NCBI GenBank assembly: GCA_910576895.1
Contig: CAJTJZ010000005.1
Coordinates: 23,930-67,230, forward strand
Direction of reading: 5' to 3'
DNA from: an uncultured Lachnospiraceae bacterium
Lineage (GTDB): Bacteria; Bacillota; Clostridia; Lachnospirales; Lachnospiraceae
DNA length: 43,301 bases
A program made the position numbers and the translations under genes. Shown piece after piece: positions 7,504 through 16,730 of the stretch. Position 1 is the first letter of the stretch. Every line of letters starts with the position of its first letter. The notes below the pieces were generated by a model. The model was not told the origin of the DNA and searched no databases. It saw nothing but the letters and a program-made list of their open reading frames with translations.

Positions 7504-7559
7504 AAGCTTCTCCATTCTATTGACTATGACAATTTTTTTCCATTTTTCATTAAAAAAGG

Positions 7560-7620
7560 ATATTACCATATTTTGCCCATTTATCCTACTTTTCATTGAT
7601 GAAAAATATTACCATATTTT
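7560..7620. promoter_or_regulatory. Two 15-nt direct repeats in the LCP/GT4 divergent region
   Basis: ATATTACCATATTTT occurs at 7560-7574 and again at 7606-7620, 46 bases start to start. The second copy is also part of an inverted repeat GAAAAATAT/ATATTTTTC (7601-7622). They lie 57-120 bases upstream of the LCP gene and could bind a regulator. No convincing minus-strand promoter was found nearby. The rest of 7504-7773 shows nothing else I can identify. Confidence 0.3.
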
Positions 7621-7773
7621 TCACAAAGTATTGATTAATCGAATTTTTCATGGTTTCTTTTGTCTTTCTTCCAATTTTTTCGTCAAAAACCCCGAAAATA
7701 TCTTACCACAAAGCACTAGTAATTTTCAAGTATATGACAGGAATTTCCTTGCCTTTTGCATAAAAATCTAATA

Positions 7774-7782
7774 TGATATAAT
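7774..7782 (+). promoter_or_regulatory. Extended -10 promoter for the GT4 gene
   Basis: TGATATAAT (7774-7782) is an extended -10 element. A TTGCAT lies 15 bases upstream (7756-7761), which is tight spacing, so the TG motif probably compensates. It drives the glycosyltransferase gene starting at 7832 and possibly the trp genes beyond. Confidence 0.6.
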
Positions 7783-7831
7783 ATAAATACGATTAAAAAT
7801 CTATATTTAAGTATCAATGAGGGGGAAAATC

Positions 7832-9064
7832 ATGGACAGGAAATTACATATAGCATTATTTACCGATACCTATTACCCAGAAATCAATGGAGTCGCTACC
7901 TCTGTTTATTTATTAAAGCAGGAACTAGAAAAACGAGGACATGAAGTTTATGTGATTACTACAACAACAAAAAATGCACCAAAACCGGAGATGGAACATA
8001 ATGTTCTTCGTGTACCAAGCCTTCCTTGTCTTTTGATTACAGAACGCAGAGTCGGCTTATTCTATCAGCCAAAGCTTGCTCATAAAATTCGACAGTTACA
8101 TTTAGATATTATTCATACACAAACAGAATTTTCCTTAGGAATCTTTGGTAGAATTATGGCAAAAGAACTTCATTTACCGCTAGTTCATACTTATCATACG
8201 ATTTATGAAGATTATACACATTATTTTATGAAATTTAAGTCTTTGGATGAACGAGCAAAATCTTTTGTTCGTGTCTTTACAAAAATATGCTGTAATACCG
8301 TAGAACGTGTGATTGTTCCAACCGATAAGGTTCGCAAGCTTTTACTAGATTATCAAGTCACACAAAGCATTCATGTAATACCAACAGGAATTGATTTAAG
8401 TAAATTTAATCCTGCAAATTATAATAAAACAGAAATTTTAGCTTTGCGGCAGTCCTTTGGAATTTCTCCAGAAGAAAAAGTAATTCTATACCTTGGCCGA
8501 ATTTCTCAAGAGAAAAATTTAGAAGAACTTCTTCTCTATATTCCGTCATTTTTAGAACAGCATTCAAATGCAAAATTTTTAATTATTGGCGGCGGCCCTG
8601 ATAAGGAATATCTAATAAGATTTATAGAAAAGCAACAAAATCTTTCGGAAGCATCACGCCAAAGAATTATCTTTGGTGGGGAACAACCTTGGGATATTAT
8701 TGGAAAATTTTATCAACTTGGAGATGTTTTTGTAAGTGCATCCAATAGCGAAACACAAGGATTAACTTATATTGAAGCTATGGCTTCTTCACTTCCTGTT
8801 GTAGCAAAACAAGATCCTTGTCTTGAAGATATCTTAGAACAGGGATATAATGGATATACCTTTACAGATAAAAATGGCTTTCTTTCTGGATTAGAACAGG
8901 TACTTTACAGTGAAAAGTCATCCGAATATGGAAAACATTCCATAGAAAAAGTAAAAAAATATTCTACTGCTGAATTTGCTAAGAATATAGAAAAAATTTA
9001 TCGGGAACTGGAAACACAAGCATATATAAAAGAAGAAGATAAAAAAATTCCATTACGTTTATAA
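7832..9064 (+). CDS. GT4 family glycosyltransferase, diacylglycerol glucosyltransferase-like
   Basis: The 410-residue enzyme has the GT-B fold of family 4: an N-terminal acceptor domain opening with IALFTDTYYPEINGVATS and a C-terminal nucleotide-sugar domain with ILYLGRISQEKNLEEL, IIGGGPDKEYL and the E-x7-E motif in SETQGLTYIEAMASS. This closely resembles enzymes that put the first glucose on diacylglycerol to make membrane glycolipid, the anchor for lipoteichoic acid. That would fit the divergent LCP gene. Cytoplasmic, membrane-associated by inference. An in-frame ATG at 7817 lies before the ribosome site GAGGGGG, which is six bases from ATG 7832, so 7832 is the start. Acceptor specificity is not certain. 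Confidence 0.88.
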   Translation: MDRKLHIALFTDTYYPEINGVATSVYLLKQELEKRGHEVYVITTTTKNAPKPEMEHNVLRVPSLPCLLITERRVGLFYQPKLAHKIRQLHLDIIHTQTEFSLGIFGRIMAKELHLPLVHTYHTIYEDYTHYFMKFKSLDERAKSFVRVFTKICCNTVERVIVPTDKVRKLLLDYQVTQSIHVIPTGIDLSKFNPANYNKTEILALRQSFGISPEEKVILYLGRISQEKNLEELLLYIPSFLEQHSNAKFLIIGGGPDKEYLIRFIEKQQNLSEASRQRIIFGGEQPWDIIGKFYQLGDVFVSASNSETQGLTYIEAMASSLPVVAKQDPCLEDILEQGYNGYTFTDKNGFLSGLEQVLYSEKSSEYGKHSIEKVKKYSTAEFAKNIEKIYRELETQAYIKEEDKKIPLRL

Positions 9065-9110
9065 ACACTTTTGTGTTTAAAATATAACTTGAAAAAGGAG
9101 ACTTGCAATT

Positions 9111-10127
9111 ATGATCGCAGAAGCAATTATAAAAATTGTAGACAAACAAGATTTAACTTACGAGGAAGCATATACTGTAATGAATGAAATTATGAGTGGC
9201 GATACTACACCAACACAAAATGCAGCATTTCTTGCAGCATTATCTACAAAAAGCACAAAAGCAGAAACAATTGATGAAATTGCCGGCTGTGCTGCTGCTA
9301 TGAGAGAACATGCCCTAAAAGTTCATCTTGATATGGATGTTATGGAAATTGTTGGTACAGGAGGCGATAATTCCCATAGCTTTAATATTTCTACTACAGC
9401 ATCGATTGTTGCTGCTGCTGGCGGCGTAAAAGTAGCAAAACATGGCAATCGTGCGGCATCTTCCCAATGTGGCACAGCAGATTGTCAAGAAGCACTTGGT
9501 ATTTGTATTGAGCAGGATGCAGAAAAATGCAAAGTAATGTTAGAGCAGGCTGGTATGTGCTTTTTCTTTGCACAAAAATATCATACAGCTATGAAATATG
9601 TAAGTACCATTCGGAAAGAACTTGGCATTCGTACTGTATTTAATATTCTTGGACCACTTACAAATCCTGGAACACCAACCTATCAATTACTTGGTGTTTA
9701 TGATGAAAATTTAGTAGAACCTTTAGCACATGTTTTAACTAATTTAGGTGTAAAACGTGGATTTTCTGTTTATGGTATGGATAAATTAGATGAGATTTCC
9801 GCAAGTGCGGAAACAAAGATTTGTGAATTTCATGATAATTCTTATCAAACCTATTTTATCAAACCAGAAGATTTTGGACTAAGCCGCTGTAAAAAGGAAG
9901 ATCTTATTGGCGGAACTCCAAAGGAAAATGCTGCCATTACCATATCAGTTCTAAAAGGAGAAAAAGGACCTAGACGAAATGCTGTTTTAATGAATGCTGG
10001 AGCTGCCCTTTATATTGCTGAAAAAGCAGATAGTATAGGCAATGGTATTGAACTTGCTAAAACCCTGATTGATAATGGAGAAGCCTTAAAGACATTAGAA
10101 CGTATTATTGCAGTATCAAATCAATAA
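9111..10127 (+). CDS. trpD: Anthranilate phosphoribosyltransferase
   Basis: TrpD transfers phosphoribose from PRPP to anthranilate, the second step of tryptophan synthesis. The 338-residue product is of normal length, with an N-terminal helical domain and the PRPP-binding GTGGDNSHSFNIST (about 81-94), KHGNRAASSQCGTAD (about 107-121), and FNILGPLTNPG (about 180). AAGGAG precedes the ATG. Only 46 bases separate it from the glycosyltransferase gene, with a small AAACAC/GTGTTT hairpin, and there is no room for a T-box or attenuator. trpE/trpG and trpB/trpA are not in the window, so the pathway is split across the genome. Confidence 0.96.
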   Translation: MIAEAIIKIVDKQDLTYEEAYTVMNEIMSGDTTPTQNAAFLAALSTKSTKAETIDEIAGCAAAMREHALKVHLDMDVMEIVGTGGDNSHSFNISTTASIVAAAGGVKVAKHGNRAASSQCGTADCQEALGICIEQDAEKCKVMLEQAGMCFFFAQKYHTAMKYVSTIRKELGIRTVFNILGPLTNPGTPTYQLLGVYDENLVEPLAHVLTNLGVKRGFSVYGMDKLDEISASAETKICEFHDNSYQTYFIKPEDFGLSRCKKEDLIGGTPKENAAITISVLKGEKGPRRNAVLMNAGAALYIAEKADSIGNGIELAKTLIDNGEALKTLERIIAVSNQ

Positions 10128-10152
10128 AAAAAAGAAAAGATTGGTATAGATT

Positions 10153-10968
10153 ATGGAAACAATTTTAGATAGATTAGCAGATTATGCAAAATTGCGTGTA
10201 TCTACTGATAAAAAAGCAATTTCATTAGAACAAATAAAATCAATGTGTTCTGAACTTATGACAAAAAAGAAGGAGCGGGAACACTTTTGCTTTGAAAAAA
10301 AACTTCGCAGACAAGGTCTTTCCTTTATTTGTGAAGTAAAAAAAGCTTCCCCGTCAAAGGGCATTATTTCTAATGATTTCCCTTATTTAGAGATTGCCAA
10401 AGAATATGAAGAAGCAGGTGCGGATTGTATTTCCTGCCTAACAGAGCCAAAGTGGTTTCTTGGTAGTGATCAAATTTTTTCTGAAATCCGAGCAACTGTA
10501 CAAATACCTATGATACGAAAAGATTTTACGGTAGATGAATATCAAATTTATCAAGCAAAACTTATGGGTGCAGATGCTGTTTTATTGATTCTTGCTATTC
10601 TTACACAAAATCAATTACAAGAATATCTATCTATTTGTGAAACATTAGGATTAACTGCCCTTGTTGAAGCCCATAATGAAGCAGAACTTACGATGGCAAT
10701 TGCTGCTGGAGCAAAAGTTCTTGGTGTCAATAACCGAAACCTTAAAGATTTTTCTATTGATACTGAAAATAGCCGCAGACTAAGAAAACTAGTACCAAAA
10801 AATATTATTTTTGTTTCTGAAAGTGGAATCCGCAGTCCAGAGGATATCCATACCTTACGAGAAATTGGTGTTGATGCCGTTTTAATTGGAGAAGCTTTTA
10901 TGCGAGCAGAGAATAAGAAAGCAATGCTTGCCATGATGCGAAAGGAGGAATTCTTATCACAAAAGTAA
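10153..10968 (+). CDS. trpC: Indole-3-glycerol phosphate synthase
   Basis: TrpC closes the indole ring from CdRP. The 271-residue (beta/alpha)8 barrel shows the family landmarks FICEVKKASPSKGII (about 57-71), YEEAGADCISCLTEPKWFLGS, PMIRKDFTVDEYQIYQA (about 117-133), LVEAHNEAEL, LGVNNRNL and ESGIRSPEDI. The ribosome site is weak (AAGAAAAG), consistent with coupling to trpD 25 bases upstream. Its 3' end contains the strong AAAGGAGG used by trpF, and its last codons overlap the probable trpF start. Confidence 0.96.
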   Translation: METILDRLADYAKLRVSTDKKAISLEQIKSMCSELMTKKKEREHFCFEKKLRRQGLSFICEVKKASPSKGIISNDFPYLEIAKEYEEAGADCISCLTEPKWFLGSDQIFSEIRATVQIPMIRKDFTVDEYQIYQAKLMGADAVLLILAILTQNQLQEYLSICETLGLTALVEAHNEAELTMAIAAGAKVLGVNNRNLKDFSIDTENSRRLRKLVPKNIIFVSESGIRSPEDIHTLREIGVDAVLIGEAFMRAENKKAMLAMMRKEEFLSQK

Positions 10969-11579
10969 AAATCTGTGGTCTTCGTTCGATGGAAGATATT
11001 GCAAGAATTAATGATTTACAGCCAGAATTTGCTGGATTTATTTTATCCAAACCCTTTCGCCGCTATATAAGTCCAGAAACGGTCAATCAACTATGCAAAC
11101 AATTAAAAGAAACAATTACAAGTGTTGGTGTTTTTGTAAATGAACCTATCTATTACATCGCGGATTTATTAAACCGCCATATCATTACTATTGCACAACT
11201 TCATGGTGATGAAGATGAAAGTTACATTGATAGACTGCGAAAAGAATTACATTCACCAAAAAAACAAAAAATTTTAAAAGCATTTCGTATACAATCCGAT
11301 ATTGATATCGAAAAAATACAACTTTGTACGGCTGACTATATCTTATTAGATTCTGGCACTGGCAGTGGTGTTACTTTTGACTGGTCATTAATTAAAACAA
11401 TTCATAGACCCTACTTTTTAGCAGGCGGATTATCACCTGAAAATGTACAGCAGGCTATCCTTCAATGCCATCCTTTTGCTGTTGATGTTAGTTCTTCTGT
11501 GGAAACAAATGGAAAAAAAGATCCTCAAAAAATGCAAGCATTTATGGAAGCAGTAAAGCATTGTGATATGAAATTTTAA
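10956..11579 (+). CDS. trpF: Phosphoribosylanthranilate isomerase, apparently started from AUC
   Basis: TrpF isomerises PRA to CdRP. The first ATG (10989) would remove the N-terminal strand KVKICGLRS, which holds the catalytic cysteine of the family and is encoded just upstream. In that frame no ATG, GTG or TTG exists between the TAA at 10914-10916 and 10989. The strong GGAGG at 10944-10948 sits seven bases before ATC (10956-10958), exactly where homologues begin (M-T-K-V-K-I-C-G); an ATT at 10950 is too close. I therefore place the start at ATC, giving 207 residues, the normal length. The gene overlaps the end of trpC by 13 bases. The rest (QLHGDE, LLDSGTGSG, LAGGLSPENV, VDVSSSVE) is intact. 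A sequencing error cannot be excluded. Confidence 0.85.
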   Translation: MTKVKICGLRSMEDIARINDLQPEFAGFILSKPFRRYISPETVNQLCKQLKETITSVGVFVNEPIYYIADLLNRHIITIAQLHGDEDESYIDRLRKELHSPKKQKILKAFRIQSDIDIEKIQLCTADYILLDSGTGSGVTFDWSLIKTIHRPYFLAGGLSPENVQQAILQCHPFAVDVSSSVETNGKKDPQKMQAFMEAVKHCDMKF

Positions 11580-11590
11580 TTACTTTAAGT

Positions 11591-11634
11591 AAATGACCAA
11601 GTTTCTGTTTATAAAACTTGGTCATTTGCTTTCT
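11591..11634 (+). terminator. Intrinsic terminator after trpF
   Basis: AAATGACCAAGTTT (11591-11604) pairs perfectly with AAACTTGGTCATTT (11614-11627), followed by GCTTTCTTTT. It ends the GT4-trpDCF transcript before the convergent uvrA gene. Confidence 0.85.
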
Positions 11635-11707
11635 TTTCAATTATACTTACAAGTAAAAAATTTCTTCTTTTTTCGCTTGCAAGTTCGTACCAAACGCTAG
11701 TATATTT

Positions 11708-14569
11708 CTATTTTTGCTTCTCCAACATCTTTTTTATATAAATCCCAGTATAAGAGTCAGAACATAGTGTCACTTCTTCTGGTGTTCCCTGAACAAGAAT
11801 CGTTCCTCCCTTATTTCCTCCCTCTGGTCCAATATCAATAATATAATCGGCTGTTTTAATTACATCTAAATTATGTTCAATTACAACCACTGTATTTCCG
11901 CCCTCCGCCAGTTTCTGCAAAATATCAATCAATTTATGAACATCTGCAAAATGAAGTCCTGTTGTTGGTTCATCTAAAATATAAATCGTTTTTCCTGTAC
12001 TTCTGCGGCTTAATTCTGTTGCTAATTTAATCCGCTGTGCTTCTCCGCCAGAAAGCGTTGTAGAAGGTTGTCCAAGTTTTAGATAAGAAAGTCCTACATC
12101 ATATAATGTTTGTATTTTTCTTTGAATGGAAGGCACATGTTCAAAAAATTTCAATGCTTCTTCCACTGTCATATCAAGTACTTCAAAAATATTTTTTCCC
12201 TTATAATGAACTTCTAATGTTTCTCGATTATAACGCTTCCCACCACAAACTTCACAAGGTACATAAACATCTGGCAAAAAATTCATCTCTATTTTAATAA
12301 TTCCATCACCATTACAAGCTTCACAGCGACCACCTTTTACATTAAAGCTAAAACGTCCCTTTGCATAACCTTTTGTTTTTGCATCCGATGTGGAAGCAAA
12401 TAGGTCACGAATTAAATCAAATACTCCTGTATAAGTGGCAGGATTGGAACGAGGGGTACGCCCAATAGGAGATTGATCAATACTAATAACTTTATCTAAA
12501 TGTTCAATTCCTGTAATACTATCATGTTTTCCCGGAATACAACGTGCCCTATTTAATTTCTTTGCAAGTGCTTTATAAAGAATCTCATTTACAAGAGAAC
12601 TTTTTCCAGAGCCAGAAACGCCAGTCACACAAGTAAATACTCCAAGCGGAATAGAAACCGTAATATTTTTCAAATTATTTTCCCTTGCATTTTTTACTGT
12701 CAGCCAGCCAATTGGTTTACGGCGTATCTTTGGCACTGGAATTTGAATCCTTCCACTTAAATAAGATCCTGTAATTGATTTTTTTACTTTCATAATTTGT
12801 TTTGCTGTACCAGTGGCTACAATCTCACCGCCATGCTCTCCTGCCCCCGGTCCTACATCTACAATATAATCGGCTGCATACATAGTATCTTCATCATGTT
12901 CTACAACAATTAAGGTATTTCCAAGATCACGTAATCTTTTTAATGCATTTAATAGCTTATCATTATCTCTTTGATGAAGACCAATACTTGGTTCATCCAA
13001 AATATAAGCAACACCTACAAGTCCCGAACCAATTTGCGTTGCTAAACGAATCCGTTGTGCTTCTCCACCAGAAAGCGTTCCTGTCGCTCTGGAAAGCGTC
13101 AAATAATCAAGTCCTACTTCTACTAAAAACCCAAGTCTTGCTTTAATTTCTTTTAAAAGCAGTTCTCCTATTTTCTTTTGCATTGGATTTAAACTAAGTT
13201 CTTCCATAAATTTACTTAAATCGCCAATGGCAAGTTCTGTCAACTGTGCAATATTTTTTTCTCCTACGGTAACAGCAAGTGCATGGCGGTTTAAACGTCT
13301 TCCTTTACAAGCTTTACATGGGGTTACTCTCATAAATGTTTCATATTCCTGTTTCATTGTTTCTGAACTTGTTTCTCGATAACGTCTTTGCACATTTTTA
13401 ATCAGACCATCAAAAACAATATCATAAATACCAACATTACGCTGCCCCTTATAACGAACTTTTACGGCTTGTCCATCCGTTCCATGAATTAACATCGTTC
13501 TAATTTCTTGCGGCAAGTCTTGATAAGGCGTATCTAAACTAAAATGATATTCTTTTGAAAGTGCCGTTAATAATGATCCTGCAAAACTATTTGGATCACT
13601 AGAAGATTGCCATCCCATGACCTGAATTGCTCCCTGTGAAAGACTTAAACTTTTATCGGGAATCATTAATTCTTCATCAAACTCCATCTTTACACCAATT
13701 CCATGACAAACAGGACAAGCACCAAAGGGATTATTGAAAGAAAATGTTCTTGGTTCTAATTTATCAATTCCAATACCGCAATCAGGACAAGCAAAGCTTT
13801 GGCTAAATCGCAAAATTTCTGGTTCTTCTTTTCTTTCTTGTCCTTGCTCTTGTCTGATAACTTCCACCAATAAAAGCCCATCGGAAAGCTTTAAAGCACT
13901 TTCAATAGAATCAATCAATCGGGAATCCATATCCGGCTTTATCACAAGACGATCAATCACAATCTCGATATTATGCTTTTTATTTTTTTCTAATGCAATC
14001 TCCTCTGACAATTCATATAAATTTCCATCTGCCATAACACGTACATAACCACTTTTTCTTGCCTGTTCAAAGACTTTTTTATGTTCCCCTTTTCGTCCTC
14101 TTACAACAGGTGCAAGAATCATAATTTTTGTCCGTTCTGGTAATCTCATAATTTCATCTGCCATTTGATCAACGGTTTGTTGTTTAATTTCTTTTCCACA
14201 ATTAGGACAATGCGGAATGCCAATTCTTGCATAAAGCAAACGAAAATAATCATAAATTTCCGTTACTGTACCAACGGTTGAGCGTGGATTTCTATTTGTA
14301 GATTTTTGATCAATAGAAATTGCTGGAGATAATCCTTCAATACTTTCTACATTTGGCTTTTCCATCTGTCCTAAAAACTGTCTTGCATAAGAAGAAAGAG
14401 ATTCCATATATCTGCGTTGCCCCTCTGCATAAATCGTATCAAAAGCAAGAGAAGATTTTCCAGAACCACTAAGTCCGGTAAAAACTACAAATTGATCTCT
14501 TGGAATTTTTACATCTACATTTTTTAAATTATGTTCTTTTGCACCACGAATCGTAATATATCTTGCCAT
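11708..14569 (-). CDS. uvrA: Excinuclease ABC subunit A
   Basis: UvrA finds bulky DNA lesions and loads UvrB in nucleotide excision repair. The 953-residue protein is full length: two ABC ATPase halves with Walker A loops GLSGSGKSSLAF (about 32-43) and GVSGSGKSSLV (about 640), signature motifs LSGGEAQRIRLA and LSGGEAQRIKLA, Walker B LDEPSIGLH and LDEPTTGLH, and zinc-finger cysteines (CPNCGK, CPDCG, CPVCHG, CEACNGDG...CEVCGG). It follows uvrB by 52 bases on the same strand and presumably shares its LexA-box promoter. Confidence 0.97.
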   Translation of the reverse strand: MARYITIRGAKEHNLKNVDVKIPRDQFVVFTGLSGSGKSSLAFDTIYAEGQRRYMESLSSYARQFLGQMEKPNVESIEGLSPAISIDQKSTNRNPRSTVGTVTEIYDYFRLLYARIGIPHCPNCGKEIKQQTVDQMADEIMRLPERTKIMILAPVVRGRKGEHKKVFEQARKSGYVRVMADGNLYELSEEIALEKNKKHNIEIVIDRLVIKPDMDSRLIDSIESALKLSDGLLLVEVIRQEQGQERKEEPEILRFSQSFACPDCGIGIDKLEPRTFSFNNPFGACPVCHGIGVKMEFDEELMIPDKSLSLSQGAIQVMGWQSSSDPNSFAGSLLTALSKEYHFSLDTPYQDLPQEIRTMLIHGTDGQAVKVRYKGQRNVGIYDIVFDGLIKNVQRRYRETSSETMKQEYETFMRVTPCKACKGRRLNRHALAVTVGEKNIAQLTELAIGDLSKFMEELSLNPMQKKIGELLLKEIKARLGFLVEVGLDYLTLSRATGTLSGGEAQRIRLATQIGSGLVGVAYILDEPSIGLHQRDNDKLLNALKRLRDLGNTLIVVEHDEDTMYAADYIVDVGPGAGEHGGEIVATGTAKQIMKVKKSITGSYLSGRIQIPVPKIRRKPIGWLTVKNARENNLKNITVSIPLGVFTCVTGVSGSGKSSLVNEILYKALAKKLNRARCIPGKHDSITGIEHLDKVISIDQSPIGRTPRSNPATYTGVFDLIRDLFASTSDAKTKGYAKGRFSFNVKGGRCEACNGDGIIKIEMNFLPDVYVPCEVCGGKRYNRETLEVHYKGKNIFEVLDMTVEEALKFFEHVPSIQRKIQTLYDVGLSYLKLGQPSTTLSGGEAQRIKLATELSRRSTGKTIYILDEPTTGLHFADVHKLIDILQKLAEGGNTVVVIEHNLDVIKTADYIIDIGPEGGNKGGTILVQGTPEEVTLCSDSYTGIYIKKMLEKQK

Positions 14570-14621
14570 GTTTTTTCTCCTTTATCTTCTATGCCAAATA
14601 CCTTGATTCTTCTACCCTTGT

Positions 14622-16634
14622 TTAATTTTCTAAATATTTTTTTAATTCCACAATCTGATCTCTTATTTGAGCAGCCGTCTCAAAATCCAATTCTGCTGCA
14701 CTTGTATGCATTTGTTTTGTTAATTTTGCAATAATAGCTTTTAACTCCTCTACTGACATTGATTCTGGTTCTTTTTCAATCGAATTTGTAATTTTCTCTG
14801 CTTTTTTTGAAATACTAATTAAATCTCTGACAGCTTTCCGAATGGTTGTTGGTGTAATATGATGTTCTTCATTATATAATTGCTGAATGGAACGTCTTCG
14901 ATTAGTTTCTTCAATTGCCTTTCTCATAGAATCTGTTATAAGATCTGCATACATAATTACATGACCATCTACATTTCTTGCTGCACGTCCCACTGTCTGA
15001 ATTAAAGATGTTTCCGAACGTAAAAATCCCTCTTTATCTGCATCAAGAATTGCTACTAATGTAATTTCAGGAATATCAAGTCCTTCTCGTAAAAGATTAA
15101 TTCCAATCAGTACATCAAAAACATCTAACCGCATATCTCTAATAATTTCAGAACGTTCTAAGGTATCAATATCAGAATGCAAATACCGCACTCGAATCCC
15201 TGCTTCTTTTAAATAATCAGTTAAATCTTCTGCCATTTTCTTTGTTAATGTTGTTACTAATACTTTATTATGACTTTCTACAGAACCATCTTCTGCTAAA
15301 TGCTGTACTTTTACTTCTTTCCTTATTTCTGATAAAAGATCATCTATTTGCCCTTTGGTTGAACGAACATCAATTTTTGGATCAAGAAGTCCTGTAGGAC
15401 GAATCACCTGCTGTGCACGAAAAAGTTCATGCTCTGTTTCATAAACATTTGGTGTTGCTGAAACAAATAACATTTGATTAATATGAGCTTCAAATTCCTG
15501 AAAAGAAAGCGGACGATTATCTTTTGCTGATGGCAGTCGAAAACCATATTTTACCAAAGTTTCTTTTCTTGATTGATCCCCTGCATACATACCACGCACT
15601 TGTGGAATTGTAATATGAGATTCGTCTACAATAATAAGATAATCCTCTGGAAAGAAATCCATCAGGGTATAGGGTGGCTCTCCTTGTTCTAAATTATTTA
15701 AATGTCTGGAATAATTTTCAATACCAGAACAAAAACCTGTTTCTCGTAGCATTTCTATATCAAAATTTGTTCTCTCCGCAATCCTTTGTGCTTCTAAAAG
15801 TTTATCTTCTTTTTTAAAATATTGTACTCTTTGTTCCAATTCTTCTTCTATTTTTTTAATTGCAGGCTGCATACGATCTGGTTCAATTACATAATGAGAT
15901 GCTGGATAAATAAATGCATGTTCTAAAATCAGTTTTGCTTCTCCTGTTAAAACATCAATTTCACTAATGCGATCAATTTCATCTCCAAAAAATTCAACAC
16001 GAATCGCTGTATCATCAGAAGATACTGGAAAAATTTCTAATACATCCCCACGTACCCGAAAAGTACCACGTTGAAAATCCATATCATTTCTTGAAAATTG
16101 AATCTCAACAAGCTGACGAATCACTTCATCTCGATCTTTTACCATACCCGGACGCAGTGATACTGTCATATTTTGATAAAACTCAGGACTTCCAATACCA
16201 TAAATACAAGAAACACTTGCCACTACAATAACATCCCTACGTTCTGACAATGCAGAAGTTGCAGAATGACGTAATTTATCAATTTCATCATTAATGGAAG
16301 AATCCTTTTCTATATAAGTATCTGTGGAAGGAACATAAGCTTCTGGTTGATAGTAGTCATAATAAGAAACAAAATATTCAACTGCATTTTCAGGAAACAT
16401 TTCCTTAAATTCACCATACAATTGTGCCGCTAATGTCTTATTATGGGCAATCACAAGCGTTGGTTTTTGCAATCCTTGAATAATATTTGCCATAGTAAAT
16501 GTCTTACCTGATCCTGTAACTCCAAGTAATGTCTGGAATTGATTGCCCTCTTGAAAACCTTTAACCAATTCTGTAATTGCCTGTGGCTGATCGCCAGTAG
16601 GCTTATAAGAAGCGTGTAATTTAAATTCTGACAT
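14622..16634 (-). CDS. uvrB: Excinuclease ABC subunit B
   Basis: UvrB is the damage-verifying helicase-like subunit that recruits UvrC. The 670-residue protein has Walker A LLGVTGSGKTFTMANI (about 37-52), the beta-hairpin region YYDYYQPEAYVPSTDTYIEKD, DESH box, helicase motifs V/VI (INLLREGLDIPE, QTVGRAARN) and the C-terminal UVR motif (AAELDFETAAQIRDQIVELK) that contacts UvrC. Start ATG is preceded by GGAGGTTTTGT. First gene of the uvrBA unit, under a putative LexA box. Confidence 0.97.
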   Translation of the reverse strand: MSEFKLHASYKPTGDQPQAITELVKGFQEGNQFQTLLGVTGSGKTFTMANIIQGLQKPTLVIAHNKTLAAQLYGEFKEMFPENAVEYFVSYYDYYQPEAYVPSTDTYIEKDSSINDEIDKLRHSATSALSERRDVIVVASVSCIYGIGSPEFYQNMTVSLRPGMVKDRDEVIRQLVEIQFSRNDMDFQRGTFRVRGDVLEIFPVSSDDTAIRVEFFGDEIDRISEIDVLTGEAKLILEHAFIYPASHYVIEPDRMQPAIKKIEEELEQRVQYFKKEDKLLEAQRIAERTNFDIEMLRETGFCSGIENYSRHLNNLEQGEPPYTLMDFFPEDYLIIVDESHITIPQVRGMYAGDQSRKETLVKYGFRLPSAKDNRPLSFQEFEAHINQMLFVSATPNVYETEHELFRAQQVIRPTGLLDPKIDVRSTKGQIDDLLSEIRKEVKVQHLAEDGSVESHNKVLVTTLTKKMAEDLTDYLKEAGIRVRYLHSDIDTLERSEIIRDMRLDVFDVLIGINLLREGLDIPEITLVAILDADKEGFLRSETSLIQTVGRAARNVDGHVIMYADLITDSMRKAIEETNRRRSIQQLYNEEHHITPTTIRKAVRDLISISKKAEKITNSIEKEPESMSVEELKAIIAKLTKQMHTSAAELDFETAAQIRDQIVELKKYLEN

Positions 16635-16678
16635 ACAAAACCTCCGATCCTTATTATATTACATCATATCGGTTTTTT

Positions 16679-16707
16679 ATTATAACATACTCATGAAAAA
16701 GAGTAAA
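16679..16707 (-). promoter_or_regulatory. uvrBA promoter (extended -10)
   Basis: On the minus strand TGTTATAAT forms an extended -10 (TATAAT, complement of 16679-16684), with a weak TTTACT 17 bases upstream (16702-16707). Predicted transcript start is about 16672, giving a leader of about 38 bases. Confidence 0.6.
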
Positions 16708-16716
16708 GGTCAAAAA

Positions 16717-16730
16717 CGAACTTTTGTTCT
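16717..16730. promoter_or_regulatory. LexA (SOS) box upstream of uvrBA
   Basis: CGAACTTTTGTTCT matches the Firmicute LexA/DinR box CGAAC-N4-GTTCG at all but the last base. It lies just upstream of the uvrB -35 region, so DNA damage probably induces uvrBA. Confidence 0.75.

Noticed and set aside
7817..7831. Five-codon N-terminal extension of the glycosyltransferase from ATG 7817
   Set aside because: The ATG overlaps the GAGGGGG ribosome site that serves ATG 7832.
9065..9110. Trp attenuator before trpD
   Set aside because: The gap is 46 bases with just a 6-bp hairpin and no Trp-codon leader frame.
10989..11579. trpF starting at ATG 10989
   Set aside because: It would lack the first beta strand and the catalytic cysteine, has no ribosome site, and would be about 11 residues shorter than the family.
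11708..16634. Many open frames antisense to uvrA, uvrB and thrS
   Set aside because: They lack ribosome sites, have skewed His/Leu/Gln or Ser/Phe composition typical of reverse reading of AT-rich genes, and overlap certain genes.
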